A stretch of 64,000 bases of DNA from an uncultured Stenotrophomonas sp. (GCF_945952405.1 NZ_CAMFIA010000018.1:17348-81347); one strand, 5' to 3'; positions 8,616-16,916 are shown, counted from the first letter of the stretch. Translations and numbers: made by a program. The notes: generated by a model not told the origin, from the sequence alone.

Positions 8616-9623
8616 TTACCGGCGGACCGGCAATGCCACCGGGCGCAGCGGCGCGGCATCGCCACCGCGGATCTTCAACGGGCCGCCGATGAAGGCGAAC
8701 TCATAGACCTTGTCGCGCGCCAGTTCATCCAGCGCCACCAGTTCGATGATCGGCGCGCCCTGCTGGGCCAGCAGGTAGGTGTGCAACGGCACATAGTCGT
8801 CGGAGACCTCGGAGGGGAAGGTCTCGAAGCTGAGGTTGTCGGCGCCGACGATCATCGCGCCGCTGTCCTCGACCAGGAAGCGTGCGGCGTCCAGGCCCAT
8901 GCCCGGCGGGTTGGCCATGTACGCTCTGGGCTGTTCGAACAGGCGCATGCGGCCGGTGCGGATCAGCACGATGTCGCCCTGCTGCAGCTTCACCTGCTGG
9001 CGCGCCAGTGCATCCTTCAGGTCCTGGCGGGTGACGCGGTAGCTGTCCGGCAGCATGTCCACGCCCTTGGCGCCGGCCACGTCGATCAGCACGCCGCGTG
9101 CGATCAGCGGCGGGAACTTCTCGATGCCGGTGACATTCCAGCCACGGTCGCCGAGGTGCTTGTCGGCCTCGAAGCCGTTCCAGATCCTGCCGTGGATGCC
9201 GAAGTGGTTCAGTGCATCGATGTGGGTGCCGGTATGGCTGTACATCGAAAAGGCGGTGCCGGTGTAGCTGCGGGTGAGGTTCATGGTCTCGCCCACGCCC
9301 ATCGGGTCGTCCATCACCGTGCCGCGCGGGGTATGGGTCATCCAGAACTGGTAGTGCGGGTCGCCGGCGTCCTGCCAGCTGGGCATGCCGACGTAGTACT
9401 CGGTGGCCAGGTCATAGGCCTTGCCGCCGCTGACCCGCGACAGGATTGCCGCGCGCGAGGCCTCGGTGATCAGGTTGAGGCGGCCGATCTCGTCCTTCGG
9501 CCCCCAGGGGCTGGTGCCGACCTGCTGGCCGGACGGAACGTGTTCGTGTGCGGAAACAGCGGTGGACGCGCCGGCGCCGGCCAGCAGCAGGGCCAGGGCG
9601 GTGGCCAGGGTACGTGGGGTCAT
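8616..9623 (-). CDS. Secreted cyclase-family (kynurenine formamidase-like) hydrolase
   Basis: A 335-residue protein of the cyclase/KynB metal-dependent hydrolase family, exported by an N-terminal signal peptide (LATALALLLAGAGASTAVSA). The metal-binding signature HTGTHIDALNHF is present at about residue 133, and a second patch, LHTYLLAQQGAPIIELVALDEL, matches the family's C-terminal conserved region. Members hydrolyse amides or lactones such as formylkynurenine; the substrate here is unknown, and export argues against a tryptophan-pathway role. AAGGAG precedes the ATG at 9623. The start overlaps the stop of the DsbA-like gene (ATGA), so the two are probably translated together. Confidence 0.85.
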   Translation of the reverse strand: MTPRTLATALALLLAGAGASTAVSAHEHVPSGQQVGTSPWGPKDEIGRLNLITEASRAAILSRVSGGKAYDLATEYYVGMPSWQDAGDPHYQFWMTHTPRGTVMDDPMGVGETMNLTRSYTGTAFSMYSHTGTHIDALNHFGIHGRIWNGFEADKHLGDRGWNVTGIEKFPPLIARGVLIDVAGAKGVDMLPDSYRVTRQDLKDALARQQVKLQQGDIVLIRTGRMRLFEQPRAYMANPPGMGLDAARFLVEDSGAMIVGADNLSFETFPSEVSDDYVPLHTYLLAQQGAPIIELVALDELARDKVYEFAFIGGPLKIRGGDAAPLRPVALPVRR

Positions 9624-10309
9624 GGGGAATCTCCTTGCAGGGTGGGGGACGGTGCGGCCGGGGCCGCGACCAGGGGCGCCAGGGCCTGGCGCAGTTGCGG
9701 CAGCGGCAGGGTCTGCAGGCGCAGGCCGTTGCCGCCAATGACGGTGGGAATGGAACGGATGCCGAGTGCGGCGGCTTCGGCACGGTCGGCCTGCACGCGC
9801 TGGCGTGCGGTGTCGCTGCGCATGCGGTCGGCGAACGCGCCACGCGGGTGGCCCAATGATTCGGCGATATCCAGCAGCACTTCGGCATCGCCGATGTTGC
9901 GGTGCTGGTGCAGGTGCGCCCATTGCACGGCATCGAACATCGCCGCATGGCCCTGGTTGCCAGCGGACAGTTCCGCGGCCTGGCAGGCCAGGGCGCCGAG
10001 CCAGCCGGAGGGATACTCGAAGTCCTGCGCGCGCATGCCTTCGATGTCGATGCGCGCGCTGTCCTCATGCGCGGCGCAGTCGGCCCAGTGGCGCAGGATG
10101 ATCGCCTTGGCGCGCTCCATCGAGCCGAACACCTCGACCATCTGCGCGCGCGAGTCCTGCAGCACGAAGCTGCGATGGCGCACCTGGATGCCGAACTCGG
10201 CCGACACCTGCTGCAGGCGCGGGGCCAGCACGAAGCACCAGCCGCAGACCACGTCGTGGAAGAAATCGACCACCGGGGTGCCGGTGGCGGGGGAAGGAGC
10301 GGAAGACAT
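9620..10309 (-). CDS. DsbA-family oxidoreductase (FrnE-like)
   Basis: A 229-residue DsbA/FrnE-type thioredoxin-fold protein without a signal peptide, so cytosolic. The active site is VCGWCF (CxxC, residues ~21-26) after a VVDFFHD strand; the cis-proline loop is IRSIPTVI near residue 190, and the inserted helical domain lies between. The family catalyses thiol-disulphide exchange or related chemistry. It overlaps the cyclase-family gene by ATGA. An odd pairing, since that partner is secreted and this one is not. A LysR gene lies 92 bp upstream on the same strand. Confidence 0.88.
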   Translation of the reverse strand: MSSAPSPATGTPVVDFFHDVVCGWCFVLAPRLQQVSAEFGIQVRHRSFVLQDSRAQMVEVFGSMERAKAIILRHWADCAAHEDSARIDIEGMRAQDFEYPSGWLGALACQAAELSAGNQGHAAMFDAVQWAHLHQHRNIGDAEVLLDIAESLGHPRGAFADRMRSDTARQRVQADRAEAAALGIRSIPTVIGGNGLRLQTLPLPQLRQALAPLVAAPAAPSPTLQGDSP

Positions 10310-10401
10310 CTGCCTGCCATCGGAGAGAAGGGAGGCGGCAGGTTAGGCAACGCGGTGCAGCCGAAACAGCAGGCCGCGGGCAGGTCAGTTTTCGCTGGCG
10401 G

Positions 10402-11307
10402 TTACGGATCCAGGCCAGCGCAGCCGGGCAGTTCGGCGTGCAGGAAGTCGATGAAGGCGCGTACCTTGGGCTGCAGGTGGCGCGAAGTCGGGTAGACCGC
10501 GTGCACGACGCGTGGCGGATAGCGGTGGTCGGGCAGCACCTGCTGCAGCTCGCCACGGGCCAATGCCGGCGCTGCCAGGAACGAGGGCAGGGCGCCGATG
10601 CCCAGGCCGGCCACCAGCAGGTCCCGCAGCAGCAGGCTGTTGTTGACGGTGGCACGCGCCGGCAGAGTGATCGTTACCTGGCCATCGGGGCCGAGCAGTG
10701 GCCAGCGACCGGGCGAGTCGGACAGGCTGTAGGCGAGCACGCTGTGCGCCTGCAGGTCGTCCACCACCTGCGGTGCCGGATGCTGCTGCAGATAGCCCGG
10801 CGCCGCACACAACACCTGCTGCAGCGACGCCAGCCGGCGTGCCACCAGCCGTGAGTCGTCCAGCTCGGCGCGCAGCCGCAACGACACATCGAAGCCTTCG
10901 CCGACCGCATCGAGCAGGCGGTCTTCCATCACCAGGTCCAGTGACAGCTGCGGATGCTGCTGCAGGAAACGCGGCAGCAGCGGCGACAGCGTGCTCAGCG
11001 CAAACGACTGCGGCGCGTTCACCCGCAGGCGCCCGGACACCTCGCCACGCTGTTCGGCAATGCCACGTTCCAGGGCATCCAGCTCGTCGAGCAGGCGGCA
11101 GCATTCGCGGTAATAGGCATGGCCGGTCTCGGTCAGGCTCATGCGCCGGGTGGTCCGCTGCAGCAGTACCACGCCCAGGTGGGTTTCCAGGGTGCGCAGC
11201 TGCTTGCTCAATCCGGCCGCCGACAGGCCCAGGTCTTCGGCGGCGCGGGCCAGCCCGCCGCGTTCGACGATGCGGCGGAAGGCGCGCATCAGGTTGAAGG
11301 AATCCAT
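10402..11307 (-). CDS. LysR-family transcriptional regulator
   Basis: A 301-residue LysR regulator: N-terminal winged helix (FRRIVERGGLARAAEDLGLSAAGLSKQLRTLE) and a C-terminal effector-binding fold ending SRHLQPKVRAFIDFLH, typical of the CrgA/DsdC-like subgroup. ATG at 11307 is chosen; the longer open frame runs through the GTAG repeat array and cannot be protein. It lies upstream of and co-directional with the DsbA-like and cyclase genes, which it may control, and is divergent from the sterol-desaturase gene across the repeat array. Confidence 0.9.
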   Translation of the reverse strand: MDSFNLMRAFRRIVERGGLARAAEDLGLSAAGLSKQLRTLETHLGVVLLQRTTRRMSLTETGHAYYRECCRLLDELDALERGIAEQRGEVSGRLRVNAPQSFALSTLSPLLPRFLQQHPQLSLDLVMEDRLLDAVGEGFDVSLRLRAELDDSRLVARRLASLQQVLCAAPGYLQQHPAPQVVDDLQAHSVLAYSLSDSPGRWPLLGPDGQVTITLPARATVNNSLLLRDLLVAGLGIGALPSFLAAPALARGELQQVLPDHRYPPRVVHAVYPTSRHLQPKVRAFIDFLHAELPGCAGLDP

Positions 11308-11337
11308 GCCGGTCTCTGCCGCGATGAGGTCGCCATT

Positions 11338-11442
11338 GTAGAGCCACGCCCTGCGCGCCGTAGCAGATCCACGCCCTGCATCCCGTGGTAGATCCACGCC
11401 ATGCGTGGAGGGCGACGTAGCAGAACCACGCCATGCGTGGAG
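11338..11442. repeat. Array of four GTAG-type palindromic units
   Basis: GTAG heads occur at 11338, 11360, 11388 and 11417 (spacings 22, 28 and 29 bp), each followed by a CCACGCC...GCGTGG-type palindrome; the last two are the cleanest (GTAGATCCACGCCATGCGTGGA and GTAGCAGAACCACGCCATGCG). This is a tandem cluster of SMAG-like units between divergent genes. Spacers are repeat remnants rather than unique sequence, so it is not a CRISPR array. Confidence 0.8.
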
Positions 11443-11562
11443 GGCGCGGCCGTGCCCACCCGGGCGGGCACCTGCCAATGGCGCGCAGGGTTGCGCCGTT
11501 TGTTCAAGCCGGCACCGCGCACAGCGCGCCAGCATGCAGGCCCCTCACATTCCGGGTTGCCC

Positions 11563-12453
11563 ATGAAACACTGGATGCTCCGCCTGTATGCCCCGCTGTT
11601 CCTGCTGGGTTTCGTTGCCGCCGCCATCGGATGGGTCGGCTACCGCCATGCGGACCCGTTGTGGCTGCTGGCCTTGCTGGCGATCGCCATCGCGGTTTCG
11701 TTCGCTGCCGAACGCGCCTGGCCGTACGACCCGGCGTTCAACCACGACCAGGGCGACAGCCTGCGTGACACCCTGCATGCGCTGGTCAACGAAAGCCTGA
11801 ACCTGCTGTCGATCGCGGCAGTGCCGCTGTTGGCGGCGATCATTCCGTGGCAGGCGTGGCCGCTGCAGTGGCCGTTCGCGCTGCAGGTGCTGCTGGCGAT
11901 CGTCTGCGCCGATCTGGGCATCACCCTGGTGCACTACGCCAGCCATCGCATCGGCTGGTTGTGGCGGCTGCATGCGGTGCACCACAGCGTCACCCGCATG
12001 TACGGCTTCAACGGCCTGATGAAGCATCCGCTGCACCAGGCCGCCGAGGCGGTGGGTGGCGTGCTGCCGCTGCTGGCGCTGGGGCTGCCGATGCCGGTGG
12101 CGGCGGTACTGGCGTTTGCCATTGCCATCCAGCTGCTGCTGCAGCATTCCAATGTGGACATGCGCCCCGGCGTGCTGGGCCGGGTGATGGCGTGGGCACC
12201 GCTGCACCGCTTCCACCACATGCGCTACGGCAGCGCCGGCGACGTCAACTTCGGCCTGTTCCTGACGGTCTGGGATCACCTGCTGGGAACCGCCTTCGAT
12301 GCGCCGGGCTACCGGCTGCAGCAACGCGACCTGGGCATCGGCAGCCAGCCGGACTATCCGCGCGACTATCCCGCGCAGTTGCTGGCGCCGTTCCGTGAAC
12401 TGCCGCATGGCGAGGTGCCGGAGCTGCCGCAGGGGCTGCGCAGGCGGGAGTGA
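11563..12453 (+). CDS. Sterol desaturase / fatty-acid hydroxylase family membrane protein
   Basis: A 296-residue integral membrane di-iron oxygenase-type protein. Several hydrophobic helices (residues ~8-50, 85-125, 170-195) surround the eight-histidine signature of the family: HYASHR, HAVHHS and HRFHHMR. Members hydroxylate or desaturate lipids, including sterols, carotenoids and ether lipids; the substrate here is not evident. ATG at 11563 follows the repeat array; the longer frame from 11401 is repeat sequence. It is divergent from the LysR gene and convergent with the AraC gene only 8 bp downstream. Confidence 0.88.
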   Translation: MKHWMLRLYAPLFLLGFVAAAIGWVGYRHADPLWLLALLAIAIAVSFAAERAWPYDPAFNHDQGDSLRDTLHALVNESLNLLSIAAVPLLAAIIPWQAWPLQWPFALQVLLAIVCADLGITLVHYASHRIGWLWRLHAVHHSVTRMYGFNGLMKHPLHQAAEAVGGVLPLLALGLPMPVAAVLAFAIAIQLLLQHSNVDMRPGVLGRVMAWAPLHRFHHMRYGSAGDVNFGLFLTVWDHLLGTAFDAPGYRLQQRDLGIGSQPDYPRDYPAQLLAPFRELPHGEVPELPQGLRRRE

Positions 12454-12461
12454 CCGGCGTG

Positions 12462-13142
12462 TCAGGCCGTGTGCAGCTGCAGGCCCTGCAGCTGTGCCGC
12501 AGCGATGCCGAACATGCGGCGCAGGCTGCGTGAAAGATGGGCAAGGTCGGCGAATCCGGCCGCATGCGCGCTGTCAGTCAGGCTGTGCCCACGCAGATGA
12601 TGCATCAGTGCGCTGCGCAGCCGTTGCCACAGCACCCAGCCGCGCAGGGTCACCGCCAGATCCGACTGGAAGCGCCGATGCAGCTGGCTGGTCGACAGAT
12701 GCGCCGCCTCGGCGATGTCGTGGGCCGGCACCGGCCCCGGCAGATGCTGGGCGATACGGGTCAGCGCGGCCTGCACGCGGCGGTCCAGGGGCTGCGGCCG
12801 GCTCAGCCGTGGCAGCCAGGCGCGCAGTTCCAGCGCATTGCCCGGCAGTGCGTGCAGGTGCCGTTGGATCTGCCCGGGATCGGCATGCGCCGGTTCGACG
12901 AACACCGTACAGCCCGCCTGCGGCGCCGACAGGATCGCGTGTACCTGGAAGGACCGCAGCCACAACCGCTGGCCCTGCTGGCGCACGCCATCGATCTCGA
13001 CCTGCCACGGCGCACCTTCGCTCAGCAGCAGCTGATGGGCGTAGTGCGCGTGTGCAGCGCTGCCGCCGGCATGGCCCTGCAGCACGGCCACGTGTGCATC
13101 CAGCAGCAGGGTGCCATTCCAGGGCGGGGCGGGGGAGGACAT
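12462..13142 (-). CDS. AraC-family transcriptional regulator
   Basis: A 226-residue AraC regulator with a short N-terminal cupin-like sensor (HAHYAHQLLLSEGAPWQVEIDG) and a C-terminal double HTH (DIAEAAHLSTSQLHRRFQSDLAVTLRGWVLWQRLRSAL; SLTDSAHAAGFADLAHLSRSLRRMFG). The start at 13142 is chosen over the upstream frame start because the latter lies in a GTAG repeat at 13152-13174. It converges on the membrane hydroxylase gene with an 8-bp gap. Its target is unknown. Confidence 0.88.
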   Translation of the reverse strand: MSSPAPPWNGTLLLDAHVAVLQGHAGGSAAHAHYAHQLLLSEGAPWQVEIDGVRQQGQRLWLRSFQVHAILSAPQAGCTVFVEPAHADPGQIQRHLHALPGNALELRAWLPRLSRPQPLDRRVQAALTRIAQHLPGPVPAHDIAEAAHLSTSQLHRRFQSDLAVTLRGWVLWQRLRSALMHHLRGHSLTDSAHAAGFADLAHLSRSLRRMFGIAAAQLQGLQLHTA

Positions 13143-13151
13143 GGACGAATT

Positions 13152-13174
13152 GTAGATCCACGCCATGCGTGGAT
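13152..13174 (+). repeat. GTAG-type palindromic repeat, single unit
   Basis: GTAGATCCACGCCATGCGTGG followed by AT, identical over its core to the unit at 11388-11409. It lies in the 104-bp gap upstream of the AraC gene. A degraded partner (CATCCGCGCATGGCGTGGG) follows at about 13202. Confidence 0.75.
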
Positions 13175-13246
13175 AGCGGTCATGCGGCGCTGGCTACAGG
13201 TCATCCGCGCATGGCGTGGGTCTGCCGGGAGTTGGCGCACGCCACC

Positions 13247-13681
13247 TCAGCGCCCGTGCGGGTCGGGCCGGTGATGCACGTACTCGACCACGGTGCCATC
13301 GGGATGCACCGCATTGAACGCTGCGCCGGTCGGCACGACCTGCAGCGGAAAGATGATCTCGGCGCCGGCGGCGACCAGTTTGTCGTGATAGGGCCGGACG
13401 TCATCGACCAGCAGCGTCCCGGTGGTCGAAGTGAAGGGGGCCAGCGCCGCTTCGCTGCCCTCGATCAGCAGGAACGCACCGACCATGGCCAGGCGCAGGC
13501 CGGCCTCCGGGAACGGGAAGCCCGCATCGGCCACCACCCCCTGCAACTGCTCGTAGAAGGCCACGCTGCGCTCCAGCTGGCCCGGCGCCACGAACACCCG
13601 GATCAGCACGCGCGGCGCACGCTGGCTGGACGTATCGCAGCGGTCACGCCAGAGATGGTCGAAGTCGCGGTGTACGGTCAT
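13247..13681 (-). CDS. VOC-family (glyoxalase-like) protein
   Basis: A 144-residue single-module VOC/glyoxalase-fold protein: beta-alpha-beta-beta-beta repeats with RVLIRVFVAPGQLERSVAFYEQL at the start and GTVVEYVHHRPD at the end, where the C-terminal Glu-type metal ligand sits. Relatives include bleomycin-resistance-type and dioxygenase-like proteins; the metal set looks incomplete, so it may bind rather than catalyse. ATG at 13681. Monocistronic and divergent from the GH3 gene across a 337-bp spacer. Confidence 0.8.
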   Translation of the reverse strand: MTVHRDFDHLWRDRCDTSSQRAPRVLIRVFVAPGQLERSVAFYEQLQGVVADAGFPFPEAGLRLAMVGAFLLIEGSEAALAPFTSTTGTLLVDDVRPYHDKLVAAGAEIIFPLQVVPTGAAFNAVHPDGTVVEYVHHRPDPHGR

Positions 13682-13797
13682 GGGCTCGGTTCGTGGCCAG
13701 GGATCTCCATTATCGGCAGCCCTGTGCGGCCCGCTGATGACCGCCGGTGATGGGCTGATAACCGCAGGTCCGGATCGGTCCTGTGACTTAGGTCCTG

Positions 13798-13827
13798 TTG
13801 ACAGGCGTGAACGCCCTCGCACAATCT
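13798..13827 (+). promoter_or_regulatory. Candidate promoter with internal dyad upstream of GH3 gene
   Basis: TTGACA (13798-13803) is a perfect -35; CACAAT (13820-13825) is a 4/6 -10 at 16-bp spacing. The dyad GGCGT-GA-ACGCC (13804-13815) fills the spacer and could be a repressor site. Transcription would begin near 13832, giving a leader of about 187 nt before the GH3 start at 14019. The rest of the 13682-14018 spacer holds no gene I can support. Confidence 0.45.
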
Positions 13828-14018
13828 TCACATGATGGGTCGCCCTGCGCGGCCCGGACAGGCAGGTTGTCACGCCGGGAGGAGGGTCCCGCGCGCAGAC
13901 CGGCCCGTCCTTCGGCCTGCGGGACGTTGCCTGGCAACCCCTGCGCGGCATGAACGCTGCACCCTTCGGCGGCACTTTCCCTGGACCGATTGCCTTGGCA
14001 ACGGAATTACGCCTGCCG

Positions 14019-16814
14019 ATGAAAACGTTTACAAAGCCGCTTGCCCTGTCCCTTGCCCTGTCTGCTGCACTGGCCACCCCGGCCTGGGCCGACCCGGCGG
14101 CGTTCACTGTGCTGACCCTGGAGCAGGCGCCCGGCGCCGAGGCGATGCCGGCCCTGGCCGCCCAGTTGAAGACCCTGCAGGTGGATGCAGTGAGCGTTCG
14201 CCAGGTGCAGCGAGGCATCGGCCAGGTCGACCCGTTGCAGGTGCTGGCCGATGGCCTGGGGTACCACTACCGCTTCATCGCTGCGGGCGCGGATGACGGC
14301 CAGACCCAGCGTGGCCAGGCCGTGCTGACCCGGCTGCCGATCGCCGCCGAGTCCGGCCCGGACCAACCGGGCCTGAACTATCTGCGCCTGGACGATGGTC
14401 GCCACACCGTGGCGGTCTACACCGATGCCGGTGCAGGCGCGGCACGCCTGCCGGCGCTGGTCACGCGCTCGCGGCTGGGCGCACCGGCGGTGCTGCTCGG
14501 CGCGGTGGCCGGCGAATCGGCCAAGGCGGCGGGCTTCGACCCGGCGCGGGTGGCGCTGGAGGCCGACGCCAGCTACTTCAGCGATGGCTTCCAGGCCGCC
14601 AGCAGCGCACCGTTCAAGGTGGAAGGCAGCGCCCTGCGCGCCACGCTGCTGACCCTGGCCTACGCCGCCGACAGGCACGGCGATACGCCGTGGATGGACA
14701 CCACCCTCAACGCCGATGCGCGCGCTGCGCTGCTGCTCAAGGCGATGACCGAGGATGAGAAATTCCAGATGCTGCACAGCTACTTCGGGCTGGGCAAGGA
14801 CGGCGGTCCGCTGCCGGAAGGTGCGGTGGGTTCGGCCGGCTTCGTGCCAGGCGTGCCGCGGCTGGGCATTCCGTCGCAGCAGTCGGCCGATGCCGGCGTT
14901 GGCGTGACCAATCCGGGTGGCATCCGCCCGGGTGACTTCGCGACCGCGATGCCGTCCGGCCCGTCCACCGCATCGAGCTGGAACCCGCAGGTCGCCTTCG
15001 CCGGCGGTGCGACGATGGGGCGTGAGGCCTGGCAGCAGCGCTTCAACATCCTGCTGTCGGGCAGCGTCAACCTGCAACGTGATCCGCGCAACGGCCGCAA
15101 TTTCGAGTACGCCGGTGAAGATCCGCTGCTGGCCGGTTCGATGGTCGGCGCGCTGATCCAGGGCGTGCAGAGCCAGCACGTGATCTCCTCGATGAAGCAC
15201 TTCGCGCTGAACGACATGGAGACCCGCCGCAATTTCCACGACGTGCGCATCGGCGAGCAGGCCATGCACGAGTCGGACCTGCTGGCCTTCGAGATCGCGC
15301 TCGAGGCCGGCCGCCCGGGCGTGGCGATGTGCTCGTACAACAAGATCAACGGCACCTACGGCTGCGAGAACGGCTACCTGATGAACCAGGTGCTGAAGCA
15401 GGAATGGAAGTTCCCGGGTTTCGTGATGTCCGACTGGGGTGGCGTGCATAGCGGTTCGAAGGCGGCGCTGGCCGGCCTGGACCAGCAGTCGGCCGGTGAA
15501 GTGTTCGATGCGGCGGTGTTCTTCGATGAACCGCTGCGCCTGGCCGTGCATGGCGGGGTGGTGCCGCAGGCGCGTTTGAACGACATGGTGGCGCGCATCC
15601 TGCGCACGATGTTCCTGCACGGCAATTTCGACAATCCGCCGCAGCACCAGAAGGTCGATGCCGAGGCCGGGTTCGCCGTCGCCCAGCGCACGGTGGAAGA
15701 AGGCAGCGTGCTGCTGCGCAATGAAGGCAACCTGCTGCCGCTGGCCGACAGCGTCAAGCGCATCGTCATCATCGGCGGCCACGCCGACAAGGGCGTGATC
15801 GGTGGCGGTGGTTCGTCGATGGTGGGCGTGACTGCCAAGGGCACCAATGCCGTGCCGGGGGTGATGCCGACCACCTGGCCGGGCCCGGTGATCTTCCACC
15901 CGTCCTCGCCGCTGGAAGCACTGCGCGCCGCGCGTCCGGACGCGACCATCGACTATGTGGACGGGAGCGATGCGGCCGCTGCGGCCAAGGCGGCGGCGCA
16001 GGCCGACGTTGCCATCGTATTCGCCACCCAGTGGGCCGCCGAATCGGTGGACCTGCCGGACATGCAGTTGCCGGACAACCAGGACGCGCTGATCTCGGCG
16101 GTGGCCCGGGCCAATCCGAAGACCGTACTGGTGCTGGAAACCAACGGCCCGGTGCGGACCCCGTGGCTGGCGCAGGTGCCGGCGATGCTGCAGGCGTGGT
16201 ATCCGGGCATCCGTGGCGGCGAAGGCATCGCCGCACTGCTGAGCGGCCAGGCCAACCCGTCCGGTCGCCTGCCGGTGACCTGGGTGGTGGACGAATCGCA
16301 GCTGCCGCGCCCGCACATCGACGGCCTCGGCTTCAAGCCGGCCAAGCCGTTCGGCGATGTCTTCGATTTCGATATCGAAGGCGCCAACGTCGGCTACAAG
16401 TGGATGGCGGCCAAGGGCCTGACCCCGACCTTCGCTTTCGGCCACGGCCTGTCCTACACCTCGTTCGCCTATGACAACCTGAAGGTGAGCGTGGAGGGTT
16501 CGCGCCTGGTCGCCAGCGTCGACATCCGCAACACCGGCAAGCGAGCCGGCGCCGATGTCGCCCAGCTGTACCTGAAGCTGCCGGCCGGCAGCACCACGCC
16601 GATCCGCCTGATCGGCTACGACAAGGTGAACCTGCAGCCGGGTGAGCAGCGCCGCATCCGCATCGAAGCCGAGCCGAAGACGCTGGCGCATTACGATGCC
16701 CGGGCCCGCCAGTGGAAGATCGACGGCGGCACCTACCAGGTGCAGCTGTCGCGCAATGCCGCCGAACCGCTGCAGAGCGTGGACGTGCAGCTGCTGGAGC
16801 AGGTTCTGCGCTGA
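14019..16814 (+). CDS. Secreted GH3 beta-glycosidase with N-terminal nuclease-like domain
   Basis: A 931-residue exported glycoside hydrolase family 3 enzyme. Residues 1-24 are a signal peptide (ending TPAWA). Residues ~220-905 contain GH3 domain A (TMGREAWQQRFNILL, SSMKHFALNDME), the catalytic nucleophile Asp472 in VMSDWGG, domain B (VAIVFATQWAAESVDLP) and a C-terminal fibronectin-III-like domain (FGHGLSYTSFAYDNL onward). Likely reaction: hydrolysis of beta-glucosides or xylosides in the periplasm. Residues ~25-215 are unusual, resembling an endonuclease/exonuclease/phosphatase fold with catalytic residues missing (see finding). The start ATG at 14019 gives a proper signal peptide. It converges on a LysR gene across a hairpin region. 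Confidence 0.92.
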   Translation: MKTFTKPLALSLALSAALATPAWADPAAFTVLTLEQAPGAEAMPALAAQLKTLQVDAVSVRQVQRGIGQVDPLQVLADGLGYHYRFIAAGADDGQTQRGQAVLTRLPIAAESGPDQPGLNYLRLDDGRHTVAVYTDAGAGAARLPALVTRSRLGAPAVLLGAVAGESAKAAGFDPARVALEADASYFSDGFQAASSAPFKVEGSALRATLLTLAYAADRHGDTPWMDTTLNADARAALLLKAMTEDEKFQMLHSYFGLGKDGGPLPEGAVGSAGFVPGVPRLGIPSQQSADAGVGVTNPGGIRPGDFATAMPSGPSTASSWNPQVAFAGGATMGREAWQQRFNILLSGSVNLQRDPRNGRNFEYAGEDPLLAGSMVGALIQGVQSQHVISSMKHFALNDMETRRNFHDVRIGEQAMHESDLLAFEIALEAGRPGVAMCSYNKINGTYGCENGYLMNQVLKQEWKFPGFVMSDWGGVHSGSKAALAGLDQQSAGEVFDAAVFFDEPLRLAVHGGVVPQARLNDMVARILRTMFLHGNFDNPPQHQKVDAEAGFAVAQRTVEEGSVLLRNEGNLLPLADSVKRIVIIGGHADKGVIGGGGSSMVGVTAKGTNAVPGVMPTTWPGPVIFHPSSPLEALRAARPDATIDYVDGSDAAAAAKAAAQADVAIVFATQWAAESVDLPDMQLPDNQDALISAVARANPKTVLVLETNGPVRTPWLAQVPAMLQAWYPGIRGGEGIAALLSGQANPSGRLPVTWVVDESQLPRPHIDGLGFKPAKPFGDVFDFDIEGANVGYKWMAAKGLTPTFAFGHGLSYTSFAYDNLKVSVEGSRLVASVDIRNTGKRAGADVAQLYLKLPAGSTTPIRLIGYDKVNLQPGEQRRIRIEAEPKTLAHYDARARQWKIDGGTYQVQLSRNAAEPLQSVDVQLLEQVLR
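14020..14033. promoter_or_regulatory. LacI-type dyad overlapping the GH3 start codon
   Basis: TGAAAACGTTTACA is a 14-bp dyad with one mismatch around a central CG, the shape of LacI/GalR-family operators, which often control glycosidase genes. It overlaps the ATG. Because it also encodes residues 1-5 (M-K-T-F-T), chance is possible. Confidence 0.3.
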
Positions 16815-16824
16815 CGGCCCGCAA

Positions 16825-16846
16825 CACGGCCCCGCACGGGGCCGTG
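16825..16846. terminator. GC-rich hairpin after GH3 gene
   Basis: CACGGCCCC (16825-16833) pairs with GGGGCCGTG (16838-16846) around a GCAC loop, 10 bp after the GH3 stop. No T-tract follows directly; it may act together with the long hairpin immediately downstream. Confidence 0.5.
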
Positions 16847-16850
16847 CAAG

Positions 16851-16916
16851 AAAAAGGGGACGGAGGGGATTAAGTCGTTTATGCATATACGACTTAATCC
16901 CCTCCGTCCCCTTTTT
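16851..16916. repeat. Long perfect hairpin repeat, copy 1; likely bidirectional terminator
   Basis: A perfect 28-bp stem (16851-16878 with 16889-16916) encloses a 10-nt loop containing ATGCAT. The stem starts AAAAAGGGGACGGAGG and ends in CCCC plus a T-tract on both strands, so it can terminate transcription from both sides. It lies exactly between the convergent GH3 and LysR genes and ends one base before the LysR stop codon. A second copy is at 47811-47882. Confidence 0.8.

Noticed and set aside
11338-11442. Possible CRISPR array
   Set aside because: Units are palindromic GTAG repeats with no unique spacers of constant length and no cas genes nearby.
11401-11562. Longer N-terminus for the sterol-desaturase gene
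   Set aside because: Encoded by repeat sequence and unlike the family; ATG at 11563 gives the usual membrane start.
13143-13166. Longer N-terminus for the AraC gene at 12.5-13.1 kb
   Set aside because: The extra codons lie in a GTAG repeat; the ATG at 13142 fits the family length.
14007-16886. 959-codon minus-strand open frame opposite the GH3 gene
   Set aside because: Shadow frame: His/Arg/Gln-rich and no motifs, while the plus strand is an unmistakable GH3 enzyme.
16851-16916. Long hairpin as an insertion-sequence end or attachment site
   Set aside because: No transposase or integrase near either copy, no target duplication, and both copies end genes with T-tracts; a terminator-like role fits better.
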